Assembly: GCA_937928595.1 (NCBI GenBank)
Contig: CALGJV010000007.1
Location: 62,001 to 126,000, forward strand
Direction of reading: 5' to 3'
Source: an uncultured Phycisphaerae bacterium
GTDB taxonomy: Bacteria > Planctomycetota > Phycisphaerae > UBA1845 > Fen-1342
Length of the DNA stretch: 64,000 nucleotides
The position numbers and the translations under genes are program-made. The notes under the pieces were generated by a model. That model saw nothing but the letters and a program-made list of their open reading frames with translations, was not told the DNA's origin and did no database searches. Each line of letters begins with the position of its first letter. Position 1 is the first letter of the stretch. Positions 17,483-25,781 of the stretch are shown here, in pieces.

Positions 17483-17716
17483 TTACCGCGCCCGGAACAT
17501 CCGCGCCGGTGTGCCGTCTGGACCGACTCGCAACTCGAGGGGGCGCAGGCATTTCGGACAGCGTCCCCGGTACCGGTCGTCGTCCGGCCGGCGATAGATC
17601 CGCGCGTAGACCTGGCAGCACTCGAAGAGGATCGAGATGTAAGGCCAGCCGCGCGCGGCGCCGCTGTCGTCGCCCCCCGCCAGCCCGGTGTCGTAAAGGT
17701 CCAGTGGCATCGCCAC
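17483..17716 (-). CDS. Small zinc-ribbon-like protein (ECC...CPKC family)
   Basis: A 77-residue protein with four Cys arranged as 'FECCQVYARIYRR' and 'GRCPKCLRPLELRVGPDGT', spaced as expected for a treble-clef or zinc-ribbon site. From memory of the family, near-identical layouts (xCCxVYxRIYR...G-x-CPxC...VxVGPDGT) recur in planctomycete genomes as short uncharacterized proteins; I have not searched this. Start is GTG at 17716 or the ATG at 17710, with a GGCGGGA site upstream. It is isolated, with ~270 nt of empty DNA on its 3' side and ~200 nt on the other. The function is unknown. Confidence 0.65.
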   Translation of the reverse strand: MAMPLDLYDTGLAGGDDSGAARGWPYISILFECCQVYARIYRRPDDDRYRGRCPKCLRPLELRVGPDGTPARMFRAR

Positions 17717-17922
17717 AATCCCGCCGACGCCGCGGCCCGCGACCGCGGCCCTACTACGACGAGTATCGGCCGGCGCCGGCGGCCGGCTTGCGCGGCGTCG
17801 CGCCCCGCTCCGCGAAATGATGACTTATCGGGCTTTTCGGCACACCCGCGGGCAGAACCACCGGCGCCGGCAGCAGCCCGCCGACCTCCGACGCAGGCCC
17901 CCAAAGATCGCGGCCGGCACCG

Positions 17923-19539
17923 TCAATGCGCTCCGTTGAGCGCCCGGCGGCGGTGCAGCGCCTCGAGCCGCATGGTGTCCTTGGCGTTGTCGTTGCGCTC
18001 GATCGTGGCCGCGTCGATCGAGTGGTCCGTGCCGCCCGAGTGGCGGATGACCTCGTAGATGGGGTCCCACACGCGGCCGATCATGTAGCGCTCGCTGATG
18101 CGCAGCACGAGGTCGTAGTCCTCGCCGTAGTTGCGGCTCTGCGGCGTGTCGTTCACGCCGAACCAGCCGGCGTCGGCGATGACCTTGATGTGCGCGCTGC
18201 GCGGTGCGCCGGCCCCATTGATCCGCAGCAGGTTGTTGCGGCCGTTGTCGGCCGTCCACTCGTCGTGCGTGACGACGGGGATTTCCTCGTTGCGGTGGAG
18301 CCGTCCGGTCTGCTCGTCGAGCGTCCAGACCTCGTACGAACCGACGACCATGCCGACGGTGGGGTCCGCGGCGTAGACCCGGAGGATCTTCTCGATCGCG
18401 TCCGGCTTGAGCCGGTCGTCCGAATCGAGCTGGACGTAGTACTTGCCGCGGGCGTGCTGGAGACCGTAGTTGAAGCACAGCCCGAGGTTGTTGATGTCCA
18501 CCACGAGCAGCCGCACCGGCGGCCGGTCGGCGCGGTACCGGTCGCCGCCGGGCATGTAGCGGTGGACTTCCGCCGCGGTCGGATCGGCCGGACCGCCGTT
18601 GACCACGACGATCATCTCCACCCGCTGTTCGGTCTGGGCCTGCACGCTCTCGATGGCCCGGCCGATGAACTGCGGTCGCTGGTTGACCGGCGTGATGACC
18701 GAGGCGAGGCAGTCCCGGAAGCGGGCCTCCTCGGCCGCGGTGTACGTCACCTGCCGCACGTGGGCGCCGGGGGCGAGATAGGCCCCGATGCGCCGCAGGT
18801 GCGCGGTGCAGGCCCGCTCCATCTCGAGCTGGGTGGCCTTGCCGGCGAGCAGGTACGCGAAGACGTTGTGCGCCGCCGCGGGCGCGGCGACGGTGTAGAG
18901 CGCGCCCGCGTAGCGGTTGGCGATGTGGGCGAGCCCCCACCGCTCGCTGATGCGCAACCGCAGGTCGTACAGGTCCGCCGCCGTGTACGCCTCGTCCCAG
19001 CCGCCCAGCTCACGCAGTGCGGCCGTACGGTAGAGCAGCACCGCGCCGAAGTCGGTCGTGTCCCGCAGGCGGCCGGCGTGCCAGTCGAGCAGGTGGATGT
19101 CCCGGCGGTTGCCCTGGGCGTCGATCCGCTCGTAGTCCGCGTAGACCATCCCGACCGGCGGGGTCTGGGCGTGCGGCACCGTCCGCAGGGCCGCCATGAC
19201 CAGGGTCTGGACGGCGGACTGGCGCAGCGTGACGGCCGCGGCGTCGTTGTGCACCGCGAGGAACAGATCGCCGCGGGCGGCCTTCAGCGCCGCGTTGTAC
19301 ATCGCCGCGCGCGAGGCGTACGCCCCCGGCAGGTGGCGGACCCGCGCGGCGTCGACGTCGGCCGGCAGGTCCAGCTTCGCGCCCGGCCCGCGCCCGTCGA
19401 CCACCAGCACTTCGAGCGGCGGGTGGTCCTGCCCGAGCGCGGAGCGGAGCCCCGCCTCCCACGCCGCGCGGTCGTACGGCAGGTCGTCCTTCAGAATCAA
19501 GGCGATCGATACGGTGGCGTCTTGGAAGGTCGCTGTCAT
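17923..19539 (-). CDS. Tandem two-domain family 2 glycosyltransferase
   Basis: A 538-residue soluble protein with two GT-A/GT2 domains. The first (about 10-260) opens with 'VSIALILKDDLPYDRAAWEAGL' and has 'LFLAVHNDAAAVT' in place of a classic DXD. The second (about 265-500) has 'ASVITPVNQRPQFIGRAIES', 'MIVVVNGG', 'YYVQLDSDDRLKPDAI' (DSDD nucleotide-sugar site) and 'NYGEDYDLVLRISERY'. The N-terminal copy looks degenerate and the C-terminal copy active. It follows mutM by 43 nt on the same strand. ATG choices at 19539 or 19548 both lack a strong ribosome site. The donor and acceptor are unknown. Confidence 0.78.
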   Translation of the reverse strand: MTATFQDATVSIALILKDDLPYDRAAWEAGLRSALGQDHPPLEVLVVDGRGPGAKLDLPADVDAARVRHLPGAYASRAAMYNAALKAARGDLFLAVHNDAAAVTLRQSAVQTLVMAALRTVPHAQTPPVGMVYADYERIDAQGNRRDIHLLDWHAGRLRDTTDFGAVLLYRTAALRELGGWDEAYTAADLYDLRLRISERWGLAHIANRYAGALYTVAAPAAAHNVFAYLLAGKATQLEMERACTAHLRRIGAYLAPGAHVRQVTYTAAEEARFRDCLASVITPVNQRPQFIGRAIESVQAQTEQRVEMIVVVNGGPADPTAAEVHRYMPGGDRYRADRPPVRLLVVDINNLGLCFNYGLQHARGKYYVQLDSDDRLKPDAIEKILRVYAADPTVGMVVGSYEVWTLDEQTGRLHRNEEIPVVTHDEWTADNGRNNLLRINGAGAPRSAHIKVIADAGWFGVNDTPQSRNYGEDYDLVLRISERYMIGRVWDPIYEVIRHSGGTDHSIDAATIERNDNAKDTMRLEALHRRRALNGAH

Positions 19540-19582
19540 GCCGGGCATTGTACGGGGCGGCGCTGCGGCGGCCAGCCGCCCC

Positions 19583-20389
19583 TCACCGCCGGCGAGGCTG
19601 GCACCGCGGGCAGACGTGCGTGCCGCGCTGCCCGACGCGCAGGCCCACAATGGGCGTCCCGCACGTCCGGCACGGCTCCCCGGTCCGGCCGTAGACCCGC
19701 AGCCGCCGCTGCATCCATCCGCCGGGGTAGATCCAGTCGAGCGAGGTGCCGTGGCAGCGGATGGCTTCGCGGAGCACCGCGCGGATGGCCGCGTGCAGGC
19801 GCGCGACGTCGGCCGCCCGCAGCCGGTCCGAAGGCGTGAGCGGGTGCAGCCCCGCGCGGTGCAGCGCTTCGTCGGTGTAGATGTTGCCGAGCCCCGCGAT
19901 GACGCGCTGATCGAGCAGCAGCGGCTTGAGCTGCCGCCGCCGCGCCCGCAGCAGCCCGCCCAGCACGTCCGGCGTGAAGCCGCGCGCCAGCGGCTCCGGG
20001 CCGAGGTCGGCCGTCGCGGCCGCCAGGTCACGCGTGTGCATGACGCGGCCGAACTTCCGCGCATCGCACAGCAGCAGCCGCCCCCCGTCGTCGAGGTCCC
20101 AGGTGGCCCGCACGTGCGGCGGCTCCGGGGCGTGATCGGCGGCCCACTCCAGCCGCCCGCTCATCCGCAGGTGGACGAGCAGCGCGGCTCCGTCGTCGAA
20201 CCCGAGCACGACGTACTTGCCCCGCCGCGCGACCGCCGCCACCCGCCGCCCGACCACCGCCCGCCGCACCGCCGACAGTCCCGGCTCGACGTTCTTCGGC
20301 CAGCGCGAGTCGAACGCCACGATCGTCCGCCCGAAGAGCCGCGGCCGCACCGCCCGGACGATCGTCTCGACTTCTGGCAGTTCGGGCAT
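19583..20389 (-). CDS. mutM: Formamidopyrimidine-DNA glycosylase (Fpg/MutM)
   Basis: A base-excision repair enzyme removing 8-oxoguanine and FaPy lesions. It starts MPELPEVET, giving the catalytic N-terminal Pro and adjacent Glu after Met removal. 'ARRGKYVVLGF' supplies the conserved Lys, 'GLGNIYTDEALHRAGLHP' is the H2TH region, and C240, C243, C260 and C263 form the C-terminal zinc finger. At 268 residues it is full length. There is no Shine-Dalgarno; a TAGAAT box ends 6 nt before the ATG, suggesting a leaderless transcript. Confidence 0.95.
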   Translation of the reverse strand: MPELPEVETIVRAVRPRLFGRTIVAFDSRWPKNVEPGLSAVRRAVVGRRVAAVARRGKYVVLGFDDGAALLVHLRMSGRLEWAADHAPEPPHVRATWDLDDGGRLLLCDARKFGRVMHTRDLAAATADLGPEPLARGFTPDVLGGLLRARRRQLKPLLLDQRVIAGLGNIYTDEALHRAGLHPLTPSDRLRAADVARLHAAIRAVLREAIRCHGTSLDWIYPGGWMQRRLRVYGRTGEPCRTCGTPIVGLRVGQRGTHVCPRCQPRRR

Positions 20390-20447
20390 GACGGTATTCT
20401 ACGGGCGCCGGTCCGCCCGTCCGTGCGGGCCTCCCCGAGGAGCAACC

Positions 20448-21656
20448 ATGATCGCGTCGAAGCGAGTGCGGTTCACGGCGTGTGGCGGTCTGCTGGCTCT
20501 GGCTGCCATCGGGCCGTGGCTGGGTGTCGGCTGCGAGCAGGCCCCGCCGACGCCGCCGAAGGCGGCAACCACCCCGGCGGCCGCCGTGGCGGCGGCGAGT
20601 ACGCAGCCGGCCGGGCCGGCCACGCAGCCCGCGGCGTCCGAGCCGGTGGCGATCACGCCGCCGCCGCTGCCGCCGCTGAAGCGGCCGACGGGCACGTTCC
20701 TCGATCGCGAGGATCCGGCGGCGCTGCGGCTGCTGAACTACAACATCAAGTGGAACAGCATCTTCATGGACGTCGATCCGCGGCACGCGCAGCGTTTCGC
20801 GCGGGTGCTGCGGGCGGTTGACCCCGACGTCGTCGCGCTCCAGGAGATCGGCATCCACCCCAACGACCGTGGCAAGGCCGGCGTGCGGAAGCGGCGGGCC
20901 GACGAGGTCGCGGCGGTGCTGAACGTCGTGCTGCCGCTGCCCGGGGGGCGGACGTGGCACGCCTATCAGGGGCAGTCGAACGTCATCGCGGCGCGCTTCC
21001 CGCTGAAACTCACCCGCGACAAGCTCGTGCCGGCGGGCGAACGCGACCTGGCCATCGCGCTGATCGATCTGCCGGACGACCGGTTTCCCGTCGATCTGTA
21101 CGTACTGAACAACCACTTCAAGTGCTGCGACGGCGAAAAGAACGACCCGCTGCGGCAGCAGCAGGCGGATGCGATCGTCGCGTGGCTCCGCGACGCCCGG
21201 ACCGCCGGCGGCGAGATCGACCTGCCGGACCGCACGCCGATCGCCGTGGTCGGCGACCTGAACCTGGTCGGCGGCCCCCGGCCGCTGGAGACGCTGCTGA
21301 CCGGCGACATTCTCGACGAGGAGCGGTACGGCCCCGACGCCGTCCCCGACTGGGACGACACGCCGCTATCGGACCTGCGCCCGCGGCACAACCTGACCGG
21401 GGTCGAAGACTGGACCTGGCGCGATGACACGCAGCAATGGCCGCCGGGCCGGCTCGATTTCATCCTTTACACCGACAGTGTGCTGCATCCCGTCAAGTCC
21501 TTCGTGCTGAACACGACCAAGATGACCCCGGACGAGCTGGCGGCCGCCGGACTGGAGCCGCTCGACGTGTGCCAGGACGACGAGGGCGCGGAATATGACC
21601 ACCTGCCGCTGGTGGTCGATTTTCTCGTCGGCACCACGGCTCCGGTCGCTCCCTGA
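20448..21656 (+). CDS. Endonuclease/exonuclease/phosphatase-fold lipoprotein
   Basis: A 402-residue exported protein. The N-terminus is a lipoprotein-like signal ('LALAAIGPWLGVGCEQ'), then an Ala/Pro/'TQPA' linker to about residue 75, then an EEP domain. Family motifs visible are 'LNYNIKWNS', 'VVALQEIGI' (metal-binding Glu), 'VVGDLNLVGG' (D-x-N) and a terminal 'EYDHLPLVV' (Asp-His). It probably hydrolyses phosphodiesters or phosphomonoesters outside the cytoplasm; the substrate is unknown. The ATG follows GAGGAGC and is divergent from mutM with 58 nt between them. Confidence 0.82.
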   Translation: MIASKRVRFTACGGLLALAAIGPWLGVGCEQAPPTPPKAATTPAAAVAAASTQPAGPATQPAASEPVAITPPPLPPLKRPTGTFLDREDPAALRLLNYNIKWNSIFMDVDPRHAQRFARVLRAVDPDVVALQEIGIHPNDRGKAGVRKRRADEVAAVLNVVLPLPGGRTWHAYQGQSNVIAARFPLKLTRDKLVPAGERDLAIALIDLPDDRFPVDLYVLNNHFKCCDGEKNDPLRQQQADAIVAWLRDARTAGGEIDLPDRTPIAVVGDLNLVGGPRPLETLLTGDILDEERYGPDAVPDWDDTPLSDLRPRHNLTGVEDWTWRDDTQQWPPGRLDFILYTDSVLHPVKSFVLNTTKMTPDELAAAGLEPLDVCQDDEGAEYDHLPLVVDFLVGTTAPVAP

Positions 21657-21677
21657 CGGCCGCACGAAGAGCGCACC

Positions 21678-22085
21678 GTGATCGAGCGCCTCGACATCAT
21701 GACGCGCGGGCGGGGCCTGCACGAGATCACGGCCGCGGTGGCCGCGTGCGTGCGAAAGGCCGGCCTGGCCGAGGGGCTCTGCACGCTGCTGATCCAGCAC
21801 ACGTCGGCGAGCCTGGTGATCCAGGAGAACGCCGACTCGACGGTCCGGCAGGACCTGGAGGCCTGGCTGGATCGGCTGGTGCCCGACGGCGACCCGGTCT
21901 ATCGCCACGACGCCGAGGGCCCGGACGACATGCCCGCGCACGTCCGGGCGGCGCTGACGGCCGCGTCGCTGTCGATCCCCGTCGTGGGTGGGCGGCTGGG
22001 GCTCGGCACTTGGCAGGGGGTCTACGTGTGGGAGCACCGACGCCGCGGCCGCACGCGGCATGTGCTGGTGCATGTCGGCGGCTGA
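21678..22085 (+). CDS. YjbQ/UPF0047 family protein
   Basis: This 135-residue protein has the conserved 'LIQHTSASLVIQENAD' and 'SIPVVGGRLGLGTWQGVYVWEHR', the signature of the YjbQ family (beta-barrel trimers with a His-containing metal site, reported to have thiamine-phosphate synthase side activity). The start is GTG. It lies 21 nt after the EEP lipoprotein gene and is probably co-transcribed. Confidence 0.9.
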   Translation: MIERLDIMTRGRGLHEITAAVAACVRKAGLAEGLCTLLIQHTSASLVIQENADSTVRQDLEAWLDRLVPDGDPVYRHDAEGPDDMPAHVRAALTAASLSIPVVGGRLGLGTWQGVYVWEHRRRGRTRHVLVHVGG

Positions 22086-22510
22086 GGGGGCTTTCGACGC
22101 GCGCCGGTTGAGCGGGCGGGCAGGCAAACGGGTGAGCGAACGGGAACGTGAGCAGGCGGGCCCGTGCGCGAGGGGCGCAGCGGCCGGAGCGGCCGGGTTG
22201 GATGTTCGAGCCCGGGCGGTCGCGAGGGACGCGGCGTCGCAACGAGGTCACCAGGTCACAAGCTGAAAAAGAACACGCCCCGGCACGCGTTCCTGACACG
22301 CCGTTATCAGCCGCCGCAGCGCCGGGGTCTGGACAGGATCGCAAGAAATAACCGCTTGTCGCGCGAGAGGTTGCATCGCGAGCGCCATCGTGAATCTTTG
22401 GTTTGGAAGAGCCCTTCTGCTTGCGGAGCATGAGCCCGTCGTGTTACAAGAAAGAAACATCGAGGTAGGCCCTCGCTCGTATTTTCCTCGGAGTAGAAGG
22501 AGTAAAGCGA
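22086..22510. other. Intergenic region upstream of a PEP-CTERM gene
   Basis: No gene is visible. It contains a tandem AGGTCAC-C-AGGTCAC direct repeat near 22245-22260 and a lower-GC stretch over the last ~180 bases that should hold the promoter for the gene at 22511. Only a weak TTGCGG-N17-TTACAA pair is visible (about 22420-22450). Confidence 0.4.
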
Positions 22511-23167
22511 ATGCGTTATTCGAAAAGTGTTGCGCTGACGCTCGCCCTGTTGGCCGGCGCGGCGGCCGGGCAGGCCGGCACGGTCGCGTGGGTCGACTGG
22601 CTGAGTGCGACCAACGGAACCCCGGGTTCGGCGTCGGGCGTGGCGACGCTCGGCTCGACGACCGTTTCCGTGAGCTACAGCGGCGAGATCCTCTTCGCGC
22701 AGACCAATGCCGGCACGAACTACTGGATTCCGAGTGCGCCGTACCTGAGCAGCGTCGTCAGCAACCCGCCCTGGCGCAGCGAAATCATCGCGCTGGAGGG
22801 TGGGTCGACGCTGGTGAACACGATTACGTTCTCGTCCCCGGTCACGGACCCCGTGATGGCGATTCTCAGCCTGGGTCGGGCGAACTTCCCGGTCACGTAC
22901 AACTTCGACACGCCCTTCGACGTGTTGAGCTACGGCACCGGTTACTTCGGGCCCGGCACACTGACCGAGCTGCCCGGCAACGTCCTCGAGGGTCAGGAAG
23001 GTCACGGCGTTATTCAGTTCCAGGGGACGGTCAGCTCCATCAGTTGGACTGTGCCCGTCTACGAGTCGTGGCACGGTTTCACGTTCGGGATCATCCCGGA
23101 GCCGGGCGGGCTGGCACTCTTTGCCCTCGCCGCGTTGGTCCTGACCGGCTGGCGACGGCGCGGCTAG
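22511..23167 (+). CDS. PEP-CTERM domain secreted protein
   Basis: A 218-residue exported protein with a signal peptide (MRYSKSVALTLALLAGAAAGQA) and a Gly/Ser/Thr-rich beta body. The C-terminal sorting signal is classic: PEP motif in 'GIIPEPGG', hydrophobic helix 'LALFALAALVLTG', then WRRRG. Such proteins are processed and anchored by exosortase. No catalytic motif is seen in the body. A strong AGAAGGAG site precedes the ATG. Its cargo role is unknown, probably extracellular matrix or surface. Confidence 0.9.
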   Translation: MRYSKSVALTLALLAGAAAGQAGTVAWVDWLSATNGTPGSASGVATLGSTTVSVSYSGEILFAQTNAGTNYWIPSAPYLSSVVSNPPWRSEIIALEGGSTLVNTITFSSPVTDPVMAILSLGRANFPVTYNFDTPFDVLSYGTGYFGPGTLTELPGNVLEGQEGHGVIQFQGTVSSISWTVPVYESWHGFTFGIIPEPGGLALFALAALVLTGWRRRG

Positions 23168-23988
23168 GACCGGTCGTCTTTCGGGACTCGCCGCTGGCCA
23201 CCGTGCCGCGGCTGCTCTGGATCCAAGGAGGGGAGGGGAAAACCGGGGCCGCCGGGTCACCGCCCGGCGGCCTCGCTCCTTCACGACCGATCGACGAAAC
23301 CGGGCGGCCGCACGGCCGCCGATGCCTCGCGTGCGCGGGGGGCCGCCGCAGTAGAGCCGCATCCGAGTTTGACGCCGCGCGGGCGGCCGGCGATGCTTGC
23401 TCGTACGCTGGCCGCTCCCCGTACCGGGAGCCTTTTCAGCAGAGGGGGCGCGCACGCACGTGATGGCGGTGTCGGACCGCGGTCCCGGCGGTTTTCCCCA
23501 GCCGCTCCGCGGTTTGCGGTCCGCCCAGCCACCTCGCCGAACGGGACATGCCATCGAAAAAAGAAAAAAGCGTGTCAGAACCCGCCCGAAGCCGCGCTAG
23601 GAGGGAGCGAGGGCCGTAGGCAGGTGTGCCCTTCGCGGATGAATCTCACGAGGTCTTGAAGCGCCGCTCGACGCCCGGAGCGAAGGCCCGGGTTCTTTCG
23701 GCACAGGCGTGCTCCGCCCGCTCCCGGGCCACGGGCGCGCAGGTGATGATCCGGTTCCGGGGTTCGGTCACCCCGAACGGCGGCGCCGCGACGGGACGGC
23801 AGCGCAAGCCGGTCTGGCGGACAGGCTTACGCTGAAGCCGGCCGGTGCGGCGCTGCGGTCGGCGGGCAGCGTATCGCGGAGGTGGCGTCTGCGGCGGCCC
23901 GGTGTTTGGTTCGTCGGGTGCTTTCGGCGGGTCAGCGGTTCTGGCCCGGGCACCGCCCAGTTGCTCTGCTCTTGAGGAGGAGAAACTC
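23168..23988. other. Long gene-free stretch between two PEP-CTERM genes
   Basis: About 820 bases without a credible coding region; the open frames show only high-GC composition. It contains a perfect hairpin soon after the first PEP-CTERM gene, a purine block with two A6 runs at 23555-23572 and the 5' leader of the second PEP-CTERM gene. I see no clear promoter or RNA motif. Confidence 0.45.
23247..23272. terminator. Hairpin terminator-like element after a PEP-CTERM gene
   Basis: Perfect 10-bp stem GGCCGCCGGG / CCCGGCGGCC with a 6-nt loop, 80 nt after the stop codon. There is no T-tract; an A4 run precedes it. Confidence 0.45.
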
Positions 23989-24693
23989 ATGCGTCGGATT
24001 CTGGTTCTGGCAACGATCGGCGTGCTCAGTCTGACCCCGGCCGCACTGGCCGATGATTGGGTGATGACGATCACGGTGGACAATCAGTACGACATCTACT
24101 TCGGCACCCCCACCACGACGACGTTCCACGCCGGCGGCGACAACAACTGGTTCACGGTTGAAACCTGGAACGCCTACGGTCGGGCGCCGACCGACTACCT
24201 GTACGTGGTGACGGCCTCGGACCACGCGGTCGCCCAGGGCTTCCTCGGCCACTTCGTGAACGTGACCACGGGGCAGTCCATCTCGACCGGCGACCAGGTG
24301 TGGGAAGTCTTCCCGGCCGGCGCCTACCTGTCGCAGATCGACCCGGCCTGGCCGAATCCGTGGCCGTACATGCTGCAACCCACCCAGACGCAGGTGGACG
24401 CCGCGATCGCGTACGCGACGGCCAACAACCTGTGGATCGCGCCGAGCACGCTGCCCGGCTGGACCAACGCGAGTCACCCGGGCCCGTGGACGCACAACCT
24501 CCCGGGCATTCCCGGCAACGCGCAGTGGATCTGGCACGACGCCGGCACGTACACCGGGTCCGGCTATCCGGCGCCGTTCGGCGGCTGGAACCATGATGAG
24601 TTCCTCATCTTCCGCGTCCCCGGCATCGTTCCGGAGCCGGCCGCCGCGCTGCTGCTCGGCCTCGGCACGCTGCTGATCCGCCGCCGCGGCTAA
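23989..24693 (+). CDS. PEP-CTERM domain secreted protein, Trp/Asn-rich
   Basis: A 234-residue exported protein with a signal peptide (ILVLATIGVLSLTPAALA) and an unusual body rich in Trp, Asn, Gly, Thr and Pro. The C-terminus is a PEP-CTERM sorting signal: 'GIVPEPAA', hydrophobic 'ALLLGLGTLLI', RRRG. The second half of the body has repeated 'PGW...PGPWTHNLPGIPGN'-type segments, suggesting a beta-rich or carbohydrate-contacting surface; that is inference. The ATG follows GAGGAGG. It has its own terminator. Confidence 0.9.
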   Translation: MRRILVLATIGVLSLTPAALADDWVMTITVDNQYDIYFGTPTTTTFHAGGDNNWFTVETWNAYGRAPTDYLYVVTASDHAVAQGFLGHFVNVTTGQSISTGDQVWEVFPAGAYLSQIDPAWPNPWPYMLQPTQTQVDAAIAYATANNLWIAPSTLPGWTNASHPGPWTHNLPGIPGNAQWIWHDAGTYTGSGYPAPFGGWNHDEFLIFRVPGIVPEPAAALLLGLGTLLIRRRG

Positions 24694-24743
24694 GCACGCC
24701 CGGACGACGGGCATCGCAGAACGCTCGCACTCCGGCCTCGTGA

Positions 24744-24770
24744 ACGGGCGACCCGTGGGTCGCCCGTTTC
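24744..24770 (+). terminator. Rho-independent terminator after the second PEP-CTERM gene
   Basis: Perfect 10-bp stem ACGGGCGACC / GGTCGCCCGT with a 4-nt CGTG loop, directly followed by TTCT on the plus strand, 50 nt after the stop codon. Confidence 0.75.
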
Positions 24771-24906
24771 TCTGCGCACTGAAAAAGCGCGGCGGACCGC
24801 CGGCCGCGGGCCGGCCGGCCCCCGGGACCGCGCGCGCCGACCCCGAGCGGCGGCGCCGGCGGGCGGTGGCGGCCCGCGGCCGCGTCCGGCTATCGTGTTG
24901 CCCGCC

Positions 24907-25767
24907 ATGACCGATGGTGCGCCCGCCCCGCTCTCTGCGCCTGTCGCCGACACCGGCCTGCGCTGCCCGCGGTGCCGCTACAACCTCACAGGCCTGGCGC
25001 AGCCGCGCTGCCCCGAGTGCGGCACGGTCTTCGACTGGGAGGACGTCCGGCGCGCGGCCGACCCGACGCCGACGATCGCCTTCGAGCGGGCCCGCGGCCG
25101 GCACCGCGTCCCGGCGTTCCTCTGGACCGCCCTCACGGTGCTCTTCGCGCCGTGGGTGTTCGCGCGGCAGGTGGTGCGGCGCGCCCGCCTGCGCAGCGCG
25201 CTGGGGTTCGCCGCGCTTTGCCTGGCGGCGACGGCCCTCTCGCTGTTGTTCGACTGGGCGCCGGACGTTTACGTCGTTTGGATGGTGACGGCCGCCGCGT
25301 ACCTGCCGGTGCAGGCTCTCGCGCTGAGCCTGCTGGACGTGCCCGGCTGGTCGCAGCCGCTCCGCGCGCTGCGTTTCTGGCTGATCGTCGGCGGCTACAC
25401 CTGCGCGGTCATGGTCCCCGAGATCTACACCGGTCCGCCGCTGCTGACGTTCCGCGATTTGTGGCTGCAACTCGACTGGCACTTCATCGGCACGCCCGGC
25501 GCCGCGCCGACCGCGCAGTGGCGCTTCGCGCCGACACTGTGGGAAGGCAGCCTCGACGCGCTGATCGGCTGGTCGCAGCTCGGACTGTGGCTGGCCGGGC
25601 CGGCGTGCTGCATGTACGCGCGCTGGCGCACCGCGCGGCAGCCGCGGCTCCGCAGCGCGGTCGCCGCCCTGCTGGTGGTGCCGGCGGGCCTGGGGCTGTA
25701 CGCGGTAGCGGTCGAGTTCGTCGGCCTGCCGCTCGGGGTCGCGTTGAACCGGTGGAACCTGTTCTGA
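24907..25767 (+). CDS. Zinc-ribbon membrane protein of unknown function
   Basis: A 286-residue protein starting with a zinc ribbon ('LRCPRCRYNLTGLAQPRCPECGTVFDW', about 17-43, shown here as CPRC and CPEC pairs) followed by about six hydrophobic segments. The 'CxYNLTGL' ribbon fused to membrane helices is common in planctomycetes and uncharacterized. A TATCGT box lies 10 nt before the ATG and no ribosome site is evident. It is convergent with pntB (14 nt apart). Confidence 0.75.
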   Translation: MTDGAPAPLSAPVADTGLRCPRCRYNLTGLAQPRCPECGTVFDWEDVRRAADPTPTIAFERARGRHRVPAFLWTALTVLFAPWVFARQVVRRARLRSALGFAALCLAATALSLLFDWAPDVYVVWMVTAAAYLPVQALALSLLDVPGWSQPLRALRFWLIVGGYTCAVMVPEIYTGPPLLTFRDLWLQLDWHFIGTPGAAPTAQWRFAPTLWEGSLDALIGWSQLGLWLAGPACCMYARWRTARQPRLRSAVAALLVVPAGLGLYAVAVEFVGLPLGVALNRWNLF

Positions 25768-25781
25768 CGACCCCGGCGGCC

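Noticed and set aside
17298-17904. Several minus-strand frames of 90-340 codons over the 17.3-17.9 kb gap
   Set aside because: Only the 77-codon Cys-containing frame has a coherent protein pattern; the others are low-complexity Arg/Pro/Gly frames.
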